Assembly: GCA_025963965.1 (NCBI GenBank)
Contig: JAOPZS010000027.1
Span: 1 to 56,360, forward strand
From: Solirubrobacterales bacterium
GTDB lineage: Bacteria > Actinomycetota > Thermoleophilia > Solirubrobacterales > Solirubrobacteraceae
Direction: 5' to 3'
DNA: 56,360 nt
The notes beneath the pieces are model-generated. The model saw nothing but the letters and a program-made list of their open reading frames with translations, had not been told where the DNA came from and made no database searches. The translations under genes were made by a program, and so were the position numbers. How positions within the stretch are numbered: the first letter of the stretch is position 1; each line of letters opens with the position of its first letter. Below are positions 23,917 to 31,418 of the stretch, one piece after another.

Positions 23917-24480
23917 TTGACGGGCGTATCGCTGATCGCCTCCGCAGCGCTCGCGCTGGTGGGCGGCGCCGCCCGCGTCGCGCCTTCCGGGCTCGTCTAC
24001 TCGAGCGCGAGCGCCCGCGCGGTGCAGCCCCAGCCCGCCGCCGGCAGCTGCCATCCGCGAGGCTCCGGGCTCAACCAGCGTCCGGACTCGCGCTGCACTC
24101 CCGGCGTCGTGAACCCGGCCGTCACGCAGGCGACGATCGGCTCGACGATCTGCAAGTCCGGCTGGACGAAATCGGTGCGTCCCTCCTCTTCGATCACCGC
24201 GACGGAGAAGCTCGGAAGCCTGCGCGCCTACGGCGAGACGCCGCCGTCGCGCTTCGAGTACGACCACCTCGTGCCGCTCGAGCTCGGCGGCGCCGTCAAC
24301 GACGCGCGCAACCTCTGGCCGGAGCCCGACTACCCGGCGAGGGCCGGCTTCTACCTGAACCCGAAGGACCGACTCGAGACGTCGCTCAAGCGGCGTGTCT
24401 GCGACGGGCGCATGACGCTCGCGATCGCGCAGCGCGAAATCGCCTCCAACCGGGTGTCTGCGATGGCACGCTACGGCTGA
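23917..24480 (+). CDS. Exported HNH-nuclease-like protein
   Basis: A 187-residue protein with a hydrophobic N-terminus (VSLIASAALALVGGAA), likely a signal peptide or anchor. The rest has C-H-P-x-S/G and C-T-P-G segments, then STICKSGWTKSVRP, and the core EYDHLVPLELGGAVNDARNLWPEP. The D-H pair near 116-117 and the N near 132 match the beta-beta-alpha-metal HNH pattern. NPKDRLE and a late cysteine (RRVCDG) follow. It may be a secreted nuclease, unproven. The only in-frame start is the TTG at 23917. An ATG at 23900 in another frame would give MNRTRT before a stop, so a start-region frameshift is worth checking. Confidence 0.7.
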   Translation: MTGVSLIASAALALVGGAARVAPSGLVYSSASARAVQPQPAAGSCHPRGSGLNQRPDSRCTPGVVNPAVTQATIGSTICKSGWTKSVRPSSSITATEKLGSLRAYGETPPSRFEYDHLVPLELGGAVNDARNLWPEPDYPARAGFYLNPKDRLETSLKRRVCDGRMTLAIAQREIASNRVSAMARYG

Positions 24481-24523
24481 GCGCGAACGGCCGGTGGCGC
24501 AGCGGGCGGCGCTGCGGTCGCGC

Positions 24524-24784
24524 TCAGGCCGGGCCGGGCGCGAGCTCGTAGTCGTCGAGCGCGTCCTGGCTCGAGATCACGGCGCCGCGGTAGGTCCACG
24601 ACCAGCCGGCGCGCGGCCGGCGGGGCAGCTGCGAGTCGCTCGCCCACGTCTCCCACCGCCACACGCACAGCCACCGTTCGACGATGCGGCCCGGGCCGCT
24701 CGTCCCGCGCGGGGACTCCAGCAGACGCGCCCGGCGGCGGGCGCGGGGCGATCGGGCGGCGGCTGTGGGAGTCGGCATGTCCAT
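24524..24784 (-). CDS. Small Trp-rich hypothetical protein
   Basis: An 86-residue frame starts at ATG 24784 (or a second ATG at 24778). The N-terminal part is Arg-rich and probably flexible. The C-terminal part is well formed: RWLCVWRWETWASDSQLP, then AGWSWTYRGAVISSQDALDD. No family is recognised and no signal peptide is seen. It is divergent from the PASTA-like gene at 24997, and the AT-rich stretch between them probably holds promoters for both. Codon use fits the genome (almost all codons end in G or C), which supports coding. Confidence 0.5.
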   Translation of the reverse strand: MDMPTPTAAARSPRARRRARLLESPRGTSGPGRIVERWLCVWRWETWASDSQLPRRPRAGWSWTYRGAVISSQDALDDYELAPGPA

Positions 24785-24946
24785 GCAGATATGTGGAGCT
24801 ATGAGTAGCTTTCCCAAAAGGATGTTGACACGCCACCCTTGGAGTCGTGCGCGAATCGGCTGAGCGGGGCGCTCTGGCCCCTCCCGGCGAAACCGATCCT
24901 CTGCACAGGATGCACCATCGAGCCCTCGCGCGGTTTTCCCGTCGCG

Positions 24947-24974
24947 TTTGCCGATGGACATGCTCGGTTAATAT
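24947..24974 (+). promoter_or_regulatory. Likely promoter of the PASTA-like gene
   Basis: TTTGCC at 24947-24952 and TAATAT at 24969-24974 are separated by 16 bases. Transcription would start near 24981, about 16 bases before the ATG at 24997. This is among the most AT-rich spots in the window. Confidence 0.5.
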
Positions 24975-24996
24975 TGTCAACTCCCCCCATCCAGCC

Positions 24997-25668
24997 ATGA
25001 AACAGGTCATCTCACGTCACAGCAGGTCCGCCGTGCCGCTCGCTCTTGCGGCGGTGGCCGGCGGGGCGCTCCCGGCGACCACCGCCGCCGACTCCGGGCA
25101 GCAGGGCTGCGTGGCGCCCGACGTGGTGGGCGTGACCCTGGCGATGGCGCGCCAAGCGCTCAGCGCCTCCGGCTGCGCCGTGCAGGTGCGACAGCTGCCC
25201 GCGCACGGCCAGTTCGTGACGCCCGGCAGCCCGGACGGGCGCCAGCTCGTCGCCACGCAGACCCCATCGGCAGGTGGGCACGCCGATGGCGTGACCCTGT
25301 CGCTGAAGCCGCTCTGCGCGCAGCCGGCTCAGCCCGGTCCCGACACGCAGGGCCCGGCGAGCAGCCAGGGTCCAACGGAGCTCGTCTCCGGCCTGTTCCT
25401 CAGCGGCGGCCCCGTTGTGACCTCGCCACACTGCCGCCACGGGATGCCGTCTAGCGGCGTCCTGACCGTGACCACCGCGACCGGGCAGCCGGTCGCGCGC
25501 CGCGCCGTGCGGTCCGGGCGCTTCGGAGTTTTCCCGCTGAAACCCGGCGCGTACCTGCTGGCCGGAACGATCTCCGGTCCGGCCGGCGAACGGCAGCTCG
25601 CCGCGCGGCCGGTGAAGATCGTGGCGCACCGGACGACGCGACTGAACCTCGTCGCCGACGTCAAGTAG
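24997..25668 (+). CDS. Exported PASTA-like domain protein
   Basis: The 223-residue protein starts at ATG 24997; the frame is open further upstream but that part lacks sense. A signal peptide (SAVPLALAAVAGGALPATTA) is followed by a PASTA-like domain at about 30-105, with the typical VAPDVVGVTLAMARQALSAS start and the VATQTPSAGGHADGVTLSL end. PASTA domains bind muropeptides or the cell wall in other proteins. A linker rich in Gln, Pro and Gly leads to a beta-rich C-terminal domain (SSGVLTVTTATGQPVARRAV then GVFPLKPGAYLLAGTISGP) that resembles carboxypeptidase-regulatory-like folds. It is convergent with the metzincin-like gene, with six bases between stops. Confidence 0.72.
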   Translation: MKQVISRHSRSAVPLALAAVAGGALPATTAADSGQQGCVAPDVVGVTLAMARQALSASGCAVQVRQLPAHGQFVTPGSPDGRQLVATQTPSAGGHADGVTLSLKPLCAQPAQPGPDTQGPASSQGPTELVSGLFLSGGPVVTSPHCRHGMPSSGVLTVTTATGQPVARRAVRSGRFGVFPLKPGAYLLAGTISGPAGERQLAARPVKIVAHRTTRLNLVADVK

Positions 25669-25674
25669 GGCGGC

Positions 25675-26301
25675 TCAGCGCCGGCGGCGGCGGACGTTGA
25701 GCCGTTGCTCTGCAGGTTGCACGGCGTAGAGCCGCTGCCCGTAGCGCAGCCGGTAGCGTTCGCACAGCGGCACGCGGGCCAGGTCGGGGCGTTCGTACTC
25801 GATCGTGTAGGGGGCGGCACCAACGTCGGGGTGGCCCTCGAAATGCCCGTACTCGTGCAGCATCTCCTTGCAGAAGGCCGGGAAGTTCGAGTCCTCGGCC
25901 TGCGTCGACGGCCAGATGCCACGGTTGACGTGCACGACGCACTCGCTGAAGCTCGCCGCCGGCTCGGTGAAGAGGTTGCGACCGCCCGGCGTCACCCACG
26001 TCGCCCACATCGCCGCGACATGGCCCGGTGCTCCCGGCGCGTTCTGGCCGGCCGCAGGCGCTTCGGAGTTCATGCCGGTGACGACGCTCACGGTCCCCCC
26101 GCACGGGCTCCCGCCCCAGTACTCCACGGCACGGCCGACCGCCTCGGCGATCGGGTCGGAGAAGATCAGCTGTGCGGCACGGTGCTGGCGCGTCGCGCCG
26201 CTCGCCGCGTGGGGATCGGCCGCTGTGGCGCCGACGGTCAGGGCGACGGCGGTTGCGAGGACCGTCGGGAGCGAGGTTCGCCGACGACGAGGACGGACCA
26301 T
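25675..26301 (-). CDS. Secreted metzincin-like zinc protease
   Basis: A 208-residue protein with an Arg-rich start and hydrophobic stretch (LPTVLATAVALTVGATAA) typical of an export signal. Residues about 149-159 read HEYGHFEGHPD. This fits H-E-x-x-H-x-x-G-x-x-D, the zinc-binding pattern of small metzincins such as snapalysin, where Asp replaces the third His. Three cysteines are in the mature part. The end is a basic tail (VRRRRR). The ATG at 26301 has TAGCGT six bases upstream (26313-26308), so the mRNA is probably leaderless. The substrate is unknown. Confidence 0.68.
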   Translation of the reverse strand: MVRPRRRRTSLPTVLATAVALTVGATAADPHAASGATRQHRAAQLIFSDPIAEAVGRAVEYWGGSPCGGTVSVVTGMNSEAPAAGQNAPGAPGHVAAMWATWVTPGGRNLFTEPAASFSECVVHVNRGIWPSTQAEDSNFPAFCKEMLHEYGHFEGHPDVGAAPYTIEYERPDLARVPLCERYRLRYGQRLYAVQPAEQRLNVRRRRR

Positions 26302-26534
26302 CGGCCGACGCTAACAGCCTGCGTACCGGCCGGCTCCGCCGCTTGCAGCCGACCGGGGGTTGTGTCCCGGCGTCGCGCCCTGTGAGCCTTGCGGCCGTGC
26401 GCCGAGCGCCGAGACAGCCCTCTCCTTGCGTTCCCACTCCTTGGGGACCTCCATCCCCGCCGGGAAGTGTAGCTGCCGCACGGACGTATTCCAAAACCCC
26501 CCGTTGCGGGCGGCGCCGTGTCATATTGAGCAGG

Positions 26535-26849
26535 ATGTCCGGCTGCGCGCACCTCGACACGATCACTGTCACCGAGCTGCCGCCCGAGGTGGACGGCTGC
26601 GAGGACTGCCTGCGCGACGGCGGCGTCTGGCTGCACCTGCGCATCTGCCTGGAGTGCGGGCACGTCGGCTGCTGCGACGACTCTCCCGGCAAACACGCCA
26701 GCGGCCATGCCCGAGCTGAGGACCATCCGCTGATCCGCTCGCTCGAGCCCGGCGAGACGTGGTCGTGGTGCTTCGTCGACGAGCTCGGCATGGTGATTCC
26801 GCAGATCACCGGCAGCACCCGGATACCACCGTCGCCGATGCTGAGCTGA
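26535..26849 (+). CDS. UBP-type zinc finger protein
   Basis: A 104-residue protein that is nearly all one ZnF-UBP domain. Ligand candidates follow the family order: C4 and H6, C22 and C25 (GCEDCLRDGG), C38 and C41 (ICLECGHVGCCDDS), C46/C47, then H54, H58 and H64 (SPGKHASGHARAEDHPLI). In eukaryotes this domain binds the free C-terminus of ubiquitin. Bacteria lack ubiquitin, so the ligand here is unknown. It is the first gene of a four-gene operon, with one gap of two bases to the next start. CATATT seven bases before the ATG is a possible -10 box. Confidence 0.87.
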   Translation: MSGCAHLDTITVTELPPEVDGCEDCLRDGGVWLHLRICLECGHVGCCDDSPGKHASGHARAEDHPLIRSLEPGETWSWCFVDELGMVIPQITGSTRIPPSPMLS

Positions 26850-26851
26850 CG

Positions 26852-28504
26852 ATGGCCGAACGGCGGCCCGCGATCCTCGCCGTCGATGACGAGCCGGCCG
26901 TCCTCGCTGCGGTCGCGCGGGACCTGCGCCGGCACTTCGGCGAGCGCTACCGCGTGCTGCGCGCCGGCTCCGGCGCGGACGGCCTCGATCTGCTCGGCGA
27001 GATGCGCACCCGCGGCGACTCCGTCGCGATGCTCGTCGCCGACCAGCGCATGCCCGGCATGGACGGCACCGACTACCTGCTCAAGGCCCGCGGGATCTAC
27101 CCGGAGGCCAAGCGTGTGCTGCTCACCGCATACGCCGACACAGCTGCCGCGATCGCGGCGATCAACGAGGTCTCACTCGACTACTACCTGCTGAAGCCGT
27201 GGGATCCGCCGGAGGAGCAGCTCTACCCGGTCGTCGAGGACCTGCTCACGACCTGGGAGGCCGGTGCCGCGCTCGAGTCGGGTGGCGTGCGCGTGATCGG
27301 CCATCGCTACTCCCGCGAGACTCACGAGCTTCGCGACTTCCTCGCTCGCAACCGTGTCCCGGCACGCTGGCTGGACATCGAGCGCGACGCCGAGGCGCGC
27401 GAACTGCTGAGCGCCGCCGGGGTCGGGGAGGATCGCCTGCCCGTGACGCTGCTCGAGGACGGAGCGGTGCTCCAGCGCCCAACCGTGCTGCAGCTGGCCG
27501 AGCGGCTCGGCGTCGCCGGGCAGCCGGCCGCCGATCACTACGACCTCGTGATCGTCGGCGGTGGACCCGCCGGCCTCGCCGCTGCCGTCTACGGCGCCTC
27601 CGAGGGGCTGCGCACGGTGCTCGTCGAGCGCGAGGCGCCCGGCGGTCAGGCCGGGCAGTCGAGCCGCATCGAGAACTACCTCGGCTTTCCCGCCGGGCTG
27701 TCCGGCTCGGATCTCGCGCGGCGGGCCACCGACCAGGCCCGGCGGCTCGGCGCCGAGCTGCTGAGCGTCAGCGACGCAGTCGCGCTGCGCGTCGAGGGCG
27801 CCGGGCGCTTCGTCGAGCTGACCGGCGGGGGAGAGCTGAGCGCGAACACGGTGCTCGTCGCCTCCGGAGTCTCCTACCGGATGATGGCCGCTCCCGGCTT
27901 CTCCGAGCTGACCGGCGCCGGCGTCTACTACGGCGCGGCCCTGACCGAGGCCCGCTCGTGCGCCGACCAGCACGTCGTCGTGATCGGCGGCGCCAACTCG
28001 GCCGGGCAGGCCGCCGTCTACTTCAGCGGCTACGCCAAGCGCGTCTCGATGCTCGTTCGCGGAGACTCGCTCGACAGGTCGATGTCGCACTACCTGATCG
28101 AGCAGATCGCGGCCCTGGAGAACGTCGAGGTGCGCACGGGCACCCAGGCGATCGCCGCCCACGGCGAGGACGGCCGGCTGAAGAGCCTCGAGATCCGCGA
28201 CGCCGAGGGCAACGTCGCTACCGAGGAGGCCGACGCGTGCTTCATCTTCATCGGCGCCGTGCCGCGCACCGACTGGCTCGACGGCGTCCTCGCGCGCGAT
28301 CAGGCCGGATTCATCCTCGCGGGCCCGGACGTGCGCGAGAACGGCTGGCCGCTGCCCCGTGAGCCCTACCCGCTCGAGACGAGCGTTCCGGGCGTGTTCG
28401 TCGCCGGAGACGTGCACTCGCGCTCGATCAAGCGCGTCGCGAGCGCCGTCGGCGAGGGATCGATGGCGGTGTCGCTGATCCACGAGTACCTGGCCAGCGC
28501 GTGA
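26852..28504 (+). CDS. Response regulator fused to glutaredoxin-like and thioredoxin-reductase-like domains
   Basis: The 550-residue protein has three parts. Residues 1-125 are a CheY-like receiver: acidic pair D12/D13, phosphoacceptor D64 in VADQRMPGMDG, T92 and K115 (YLLKPWD). Residues about 146-222 have a glutaredoxin-like outline with LPVTLLEDG at the cis-Pro position, but the CxxC is replaced by YSRE. Residues about 230-550 are a thioredoxin-reductase-like FAD/NAD(P)H fold: VIVGGGPAGLAAAVYG, GGQAGQSSRIENYLGFP, VVVIGGANSAGQAAVYFSG and GVFVAGDVHSRSIKRVASAV. The redox CxxC is missing here too (YYGAALTEA). Disulfide chemistry is therefore unlikely and flavin-based sensing or output is more plausible. 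It overlaps the kinase gene by four bases. Confidence 0.88.
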   Translation: MAERRPAILAVDDEPAVLAAVARDLRRHFGERYRVLRAGSGADGLDLLGEMRTRGDSVAMLVADQRMPGMDGTDYLLKARGIYPEAKRVLLTAYADTAAAIAAINEVSLDYYLLKPWDPPEEQLYPVVEDLLTTWEAGAALESGGVRVIGHRYSRETHELRDFLARNRVPARWLDIERDAEARELLSAAGVGEDRLPVTLLEDGAVLQRPTVLQLAERLGVAGQPAADHYDLVIVGGGPAGLAAAVYGASEGLRTVLVEREAPGGQAGQSSRIENYLGFPAGLSGSDLARRATDQARRLGAELLSVSDAVALRVEGAGRFVELTGGGELSANTVLVASGVSYRMMAAPGFSELTGAGVYYGAALTEARSCADQHVVVIGGANSAGQAAVYFSGYAKRVSMLVRGDSLDRSMSHYLIEQIAALENVEVRTGTQAIAAHGEDGRLKSLEIRDAEGNVATEEADACFIFIGAVPRTDWLDGVLARDQAGFILAGPDVRENGWPLPREPYPLETSVPGVFVAGDVHSRSIKRVASAVGEGSMAVSLIHEYLASA

Positions 28505-29904
28505 GCAACCCTACGATCGACGAGCTGCGCCCGATCGACCTGTTCGACGGCCTCGACGACGAGCACCTCGCCGAGTTCGCGGCCCGCGCCGAGTTGCGCG
28601 AGTACAAGGCGGGCGAGATGGTCGCCCGCGAGGGCGAGCGCGAGCCGGCCGTGTACCTGCTGCTCGACGGCATCGCCGAGGCTTTCCGGGACGTCAACGG
28701 GCGCCAGGAGCCCTCGGGCGAGCACGCCTCGCCGACCTGGATGGGAGCTATCGCGGCTCTGACCGGCTCGCCGCTGGGCGTCCAGATGCAGGCCAAGACC
28801 GACCTGCGCCTCGCGGCGATCGCGCCGGCGGACTTCCTGGACCTGGCCGTCGAGAACCGCTCGATCATGCAGCTCGTGCTCGCGCGCGTGCGCCCCGTCG
28901 TCGGGCGGATCACCGCGATCGAGCAGAACCGCGAGCGCCTCGAGTCGCTCGGGACGATGGCGGCGGGCCTCGCGCACGAGCTCAACAACCCGGCAGCCGC
29001 CGCCAAGCGCGCCTCCTCGGAGCTGGCCGAGGCGCTCGAGGTGCTCGGCTCCACGATCGGCCTGTTCGTCGAGTCCGGCGTCGAGCGCGGGGAGGCCGAG
29101 CAGCTCGTGGCGATACAGCGCCAGGTGCTGGCGGCCTGCAAGGCCCGCGCCTCGATCCCCCAGCTCGAGCTGGCCGACGCTGAGGACGCCCTGGGCGATG
29201 TGCTTGACGGCCTCGGCGTGAGCGACGGCTACAGGCTGGTCGAGCCGCTCGCACAGGCGGGCGTCGACGCCGAGCTGCTCGCCCGCGTCGCCGAGCTCGC
29301 CGGACCGGCGACGGAGGCAGCGGTCCGCTGGATCGCAGCCTCGCTGCTGGCGCGCGAGCTGGCCGCCGAGCTGGCCGAGTCGACGGAGCGGATGAGCAAG
29401 CTCGTCGGCGCCGTGAAGACCTATGCCTACATGGACCGCGGCGGCCTCGTCGAGGTCGACCTGCGCGAGGGGATCGACACGACGCTGACGATCCTCGGGC
29501 ACAAGCTCAAGCACACGACGATCGAGGTGCGCCGCGAGTTCGACCCGGAGCTGCCGCGCTTCCACGCCTACGGCGCCGAGCTCAACCAGGTGTGGACGAA
29601 CCTGCTCGACAACGCCATCGACGCGCTCGGCGACTCGGGGACGATCACGATCACGGCGCGCCGCGACGGCGACTGCGCCGAAGTCGAGATCCTCGACGAC
29701 GGCCCGGGCATCCCGGCCGATGTGCAGGAACGCATCTTCGACCCGTTCTTCACGACCAAGGAGGTCGGGCGCGGCACCGGTCTCGGCCTCGACACCGCGC
29801 GCCGGATCGTCGCCGATCGCCACGGCGGCAGTCTCGGCGTCGAGTCGGCGCCCGGGCGGACGCTGTTCCGCGTGCGCCTGCCGATCGACGTCCAGCCGGG
29901 GTGA
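28501..29904 (+). CDS. Sensor histidine kinase with N-terminal cNMP-binding domain
   Basis: The 467-residue soluble kinase has no membrane segment. Residues about 10-125 are a cyclic-nucleotide-binding-type beta barrel (LFDGLDDEHLAEFAARAEL, then YLLLDGIAEAFRD). The H-box is GLAHELNNPAAAAKRA with the phosphoacceptor near H159. A long helical insert follows (about 175-300). The catalytic HATPase domain has the N-box NLLDNAIDAL, DDGPGIP (G1), FDPFFTTK (F-box) and GRGTGLGL (G2). It is the obvious partner of the receiver fused to the flavoprotein just upstream. Start GTG overlaps that gene's stop by four bases, and its own stop overlaps the next start. Confidence 0.92.
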   Translation: MSNPTIDELRPIDLFDGLDDEHLAEFAARAELREYKAGEMVAREGEREPAVYLLLDGIAEAFRDVNGRQEPSGEHASPTWMGAIAALTGSPLGVQMQAKTDLRLAAIAPADFLDLAVENRSIMQLVLARVRPVVGRITAIEQNRERLESLGTMAAGLAHELNNPAAAAKRASSELAEALEVLGSTIGLFVESGVERGEAEQLVAIQRQVLAACKARASIPQLELADAEDALGDVLDGLGVSDGYRLVEPLAQAGVDAELLARVAELAGPATEAAVRWIAASLLARELAAELAESTERMSKLVGAVKTYAYMDRGGLVEVDLREGIDTTLTILGHKLKHTTIEVRREFDPELPRFHAYGAELNQVWTNLLDNAIDALGDSGTITITARRDGDCAEVEILDDGPGIPADVQERIFDPFFTTKEVGRGTGLGLDTARRIVADRHGGSLGVESAPGRTLFRVRLPIDVQPG

Positions 29905-30362
29905 GCGCCGGCGCCGGCGAGATCCGGGTGCTTGCCGTCGACGCCGCGCTCGGGCGCCCGCTTCGGATGGCCGTGCTGCGCCCGGAGGAGCCGGCCGACG
30001 GGCAGATGTACCCGCTCGAGGAGCACCCGGCGACGCTGCATTTCGCTGTGCTCGGCGAAGGGCAGGAGGTGCTGTCGGTGGGCAGCGTCATGCCCGAGGC
30101 CCACCCGCGTGATCCGCGCGAGCACGACTGGCGGGTCCGGGGGATGGCGACCCGCCCCGATCTGCGCGGGAGCGGGCTCGGCTCGAGGCTGCTCGAGGAG
30201 ATCGTGCGGGTCACGCGCGAGCGCCACGGTGCACGCCTGTGGTGCAACGCGCGCGCCGGCGCCCGCCAGTTCTACGAGCACGCCGGCTTCCGGATCGAAG
30301 GCGAGGAGTACGAGATCGCGGGAATCGGGCCGCACTTCCTGATGAGCAGGGCGCTCGACTGA
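29901..30362 (+). CDS. GNAT-family acetyltransferase, last gene of the signalling operon
   Basis: A 153-residue protein starting at a GTG that overlaps the kinase stop (GTGA). The N-terminal part has EHPATLHFAVLGEGQEVLSV; motif A is VRGMATRPDLRGSGLGSRLL with the acetyl-CoA pyrophosphate loop; FYEHAGFRIEGEEYEIAGIG is a usual C-terminal part. This order (DWRVRGMATRPDLRGSG) is common among small bacterial GNATs of unknown substrate. Tight coupling to the kinase suggests that it belongs to the same response. 42 bases separate it from cysK, which has its own -10 box. Confidence 0.86.
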   Translation: MSAGAGEIRVLAVDAALGRPLRMAVLRPEEPADGQMYPLEEHPATLHFAVLGEGQEVLSVGSVMPEAHPRDPREHDWRVRGMATRPDLRGSGLGSRLLEEIVRVTRERHGARLWCNARAGARQFYEHAGFRIEGEEYEIAGIGPHFLMSRALD

Positions 30363-30404
30363 GCCCGGCAGCCGGCCGCTCGGCCGCTGCACTATTGTCG
30401 GGCG

Positions 30405-31340
30405 ATGGCACGAATCCCGATCAACATTGCTGATCTTGTCGGGGAGACGCCGCTGGTGGAGCTGGGAACGCTGCTCGAGCAGGGGGCCGACGGAGCGCGC
30501 CTGTTCGCAAAGCTCGAGGCGTTCAACCCCGGCGGAAGCGTCAAGGATCGAATCGGCGTCGCGATGATCGAGGCGGCCGAGGCCGAAGGCCGCATCGAGC
30601 CCGGACGCACGACGATCGTCGAGGCCACCAGCGGCAACACCGGCATCGCGCTCGCCTTCGTGTGCGCCGCGAAGGGCTATGACCTGGTGCTGACGCTGCC
30701 GCAGGGCATGAGCCGCGAGCGCGAGAGCCTGCTGCGGCTCTACGGCGCGCGGGTCGACATCACCGAGTCACTTGGTGGGATGAGCGAGGCCGTTACAGCC
30801 GCTCAGGCGATGGCTCGCAGCGACGACGTGTTCCTGCCCGACCAGTTCTCCAATCCGGCCAATCCCGAGGCGCACCGGCGCACGACCGGACCGGAGATCG
30901 CCAGGGCGCTCGACGGCGACGTCGACGTGCTCGTCGCCGGCGTCGGCACGGGCGGCACGATCACGGGCGTCGGCGAGCACCTGCGCGAGCACTGCAACCC
31001 CAGCCTGAAGATCGTCGCCGTCGAGCCCGAGGGCTCTGCCGTGCTGTCCGGGGGGCGCCTCGGGCCGCACCGCATCCAGGGAATCGGCGCGGGCTTCGTT
31101 CCGCCGGTGCTCAACCGCGAGCTGATCGACGAGGTGATCGCCGTCTCAGACGACGACGCGATCCACGCCGCGTGGCGCTGCGCGCGTGTCGCCGGGCTGC
31201 TCGCCGGGATCTCAGGCGGCGCCGCGCTGCATGCCGCGCTGGAGATCGCCGCACGCCCGGAGTCGGCCGGAGCCCGCATCGTCGTCGTGATGCCCGACTC
31301 GGGCGAGCGTTACGTCTCGCAGCCGTTCTTCGCACCGTAG
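30405..31340 (+). CDS. cysK: Cysteine synthase A
   Basis: CysK makes cysteine from O-acetylserine and sulfide. The 311-residue PLP enzyme shows the N-terminal IADLVGETPLVEL, the Schiff-base lysine near residue 47 in FNPGGSVKDRIG, the substrate loop EATSGNTGIAL, the phosphate-binding GVGTGGTITGVGEHL and the C-terminal GISGGAALHAAL. TATTGT at 30393-30398 lies six bases before the ATG, so a leaderless mRNA is likely. cysE follows 78 bases downstream, beyond a hairpin and with its own promoter. CysE and CysK form the cysteine synthase complex in other bacteria. Confidence 0.96.
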   Translation: MARIPINIADLVGETPLVELGTLLEQGADGARLFAKLEAFNPGGSVKDRIGVAMIEAAEAEGRIEPGRTTIVEATSGNTGIALAFVCAAKGYDLVLTLPQGMSRERESLLRLYGARVDITESLGGMSEAVTAAQAMARSDDVFLPDQFSNPANPEAHRRTTGPEIARALDGDVDVLVAGVGTGGTITGVGEHLREHCNPSLKIVAVEPEGSAVLSGGRLGPHRIQGIGAGFVPPVLNRELIDEVIAVSDDDAIHAAWRCARVAGLLAGISGGAALHAALEIAARPESAGARIVVVMPDSGERYVSQPFFAP

Positions 31341-31359
31341 GCACCGCAGGCGGGCCGCG

Positions 31360-31373
31360 GGCCGTGCACGGCC
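31360..31373 (+). terminator. Hairpin between cysK and cysE
   Basis: GGCCGTGCACGGCC at 31360-31373 is a perfect 14-base palindrome, giving a five-bp stem with a TGCA loop that can extend with one bulged base. It lies 20 bases after the cysK stop. No T-run follows, so a terminator role is tentative. Confidence 0.35.
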
Positions 31374-31384
31374 GCGAGCATCGG

Positions 31385-31412
31385 TTGCGCACGCAAGGAT
31401 CCCCGCTACGCT
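31385..31412 (+). promoter_or_regulatory. cysE promoter with palindrome on the -35
   Basis: TTGCGC (31385-31390) and TACGCT (31407-31412) are 16 bases apart and the ATG is six bases further on. The -35 is the left half of TTGCG-CA-CGCAA (31385-31396), a small inverted repeat that could be an operator. Confidence 0.5.
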
Positions 31413-31418
31413 CTTGCC

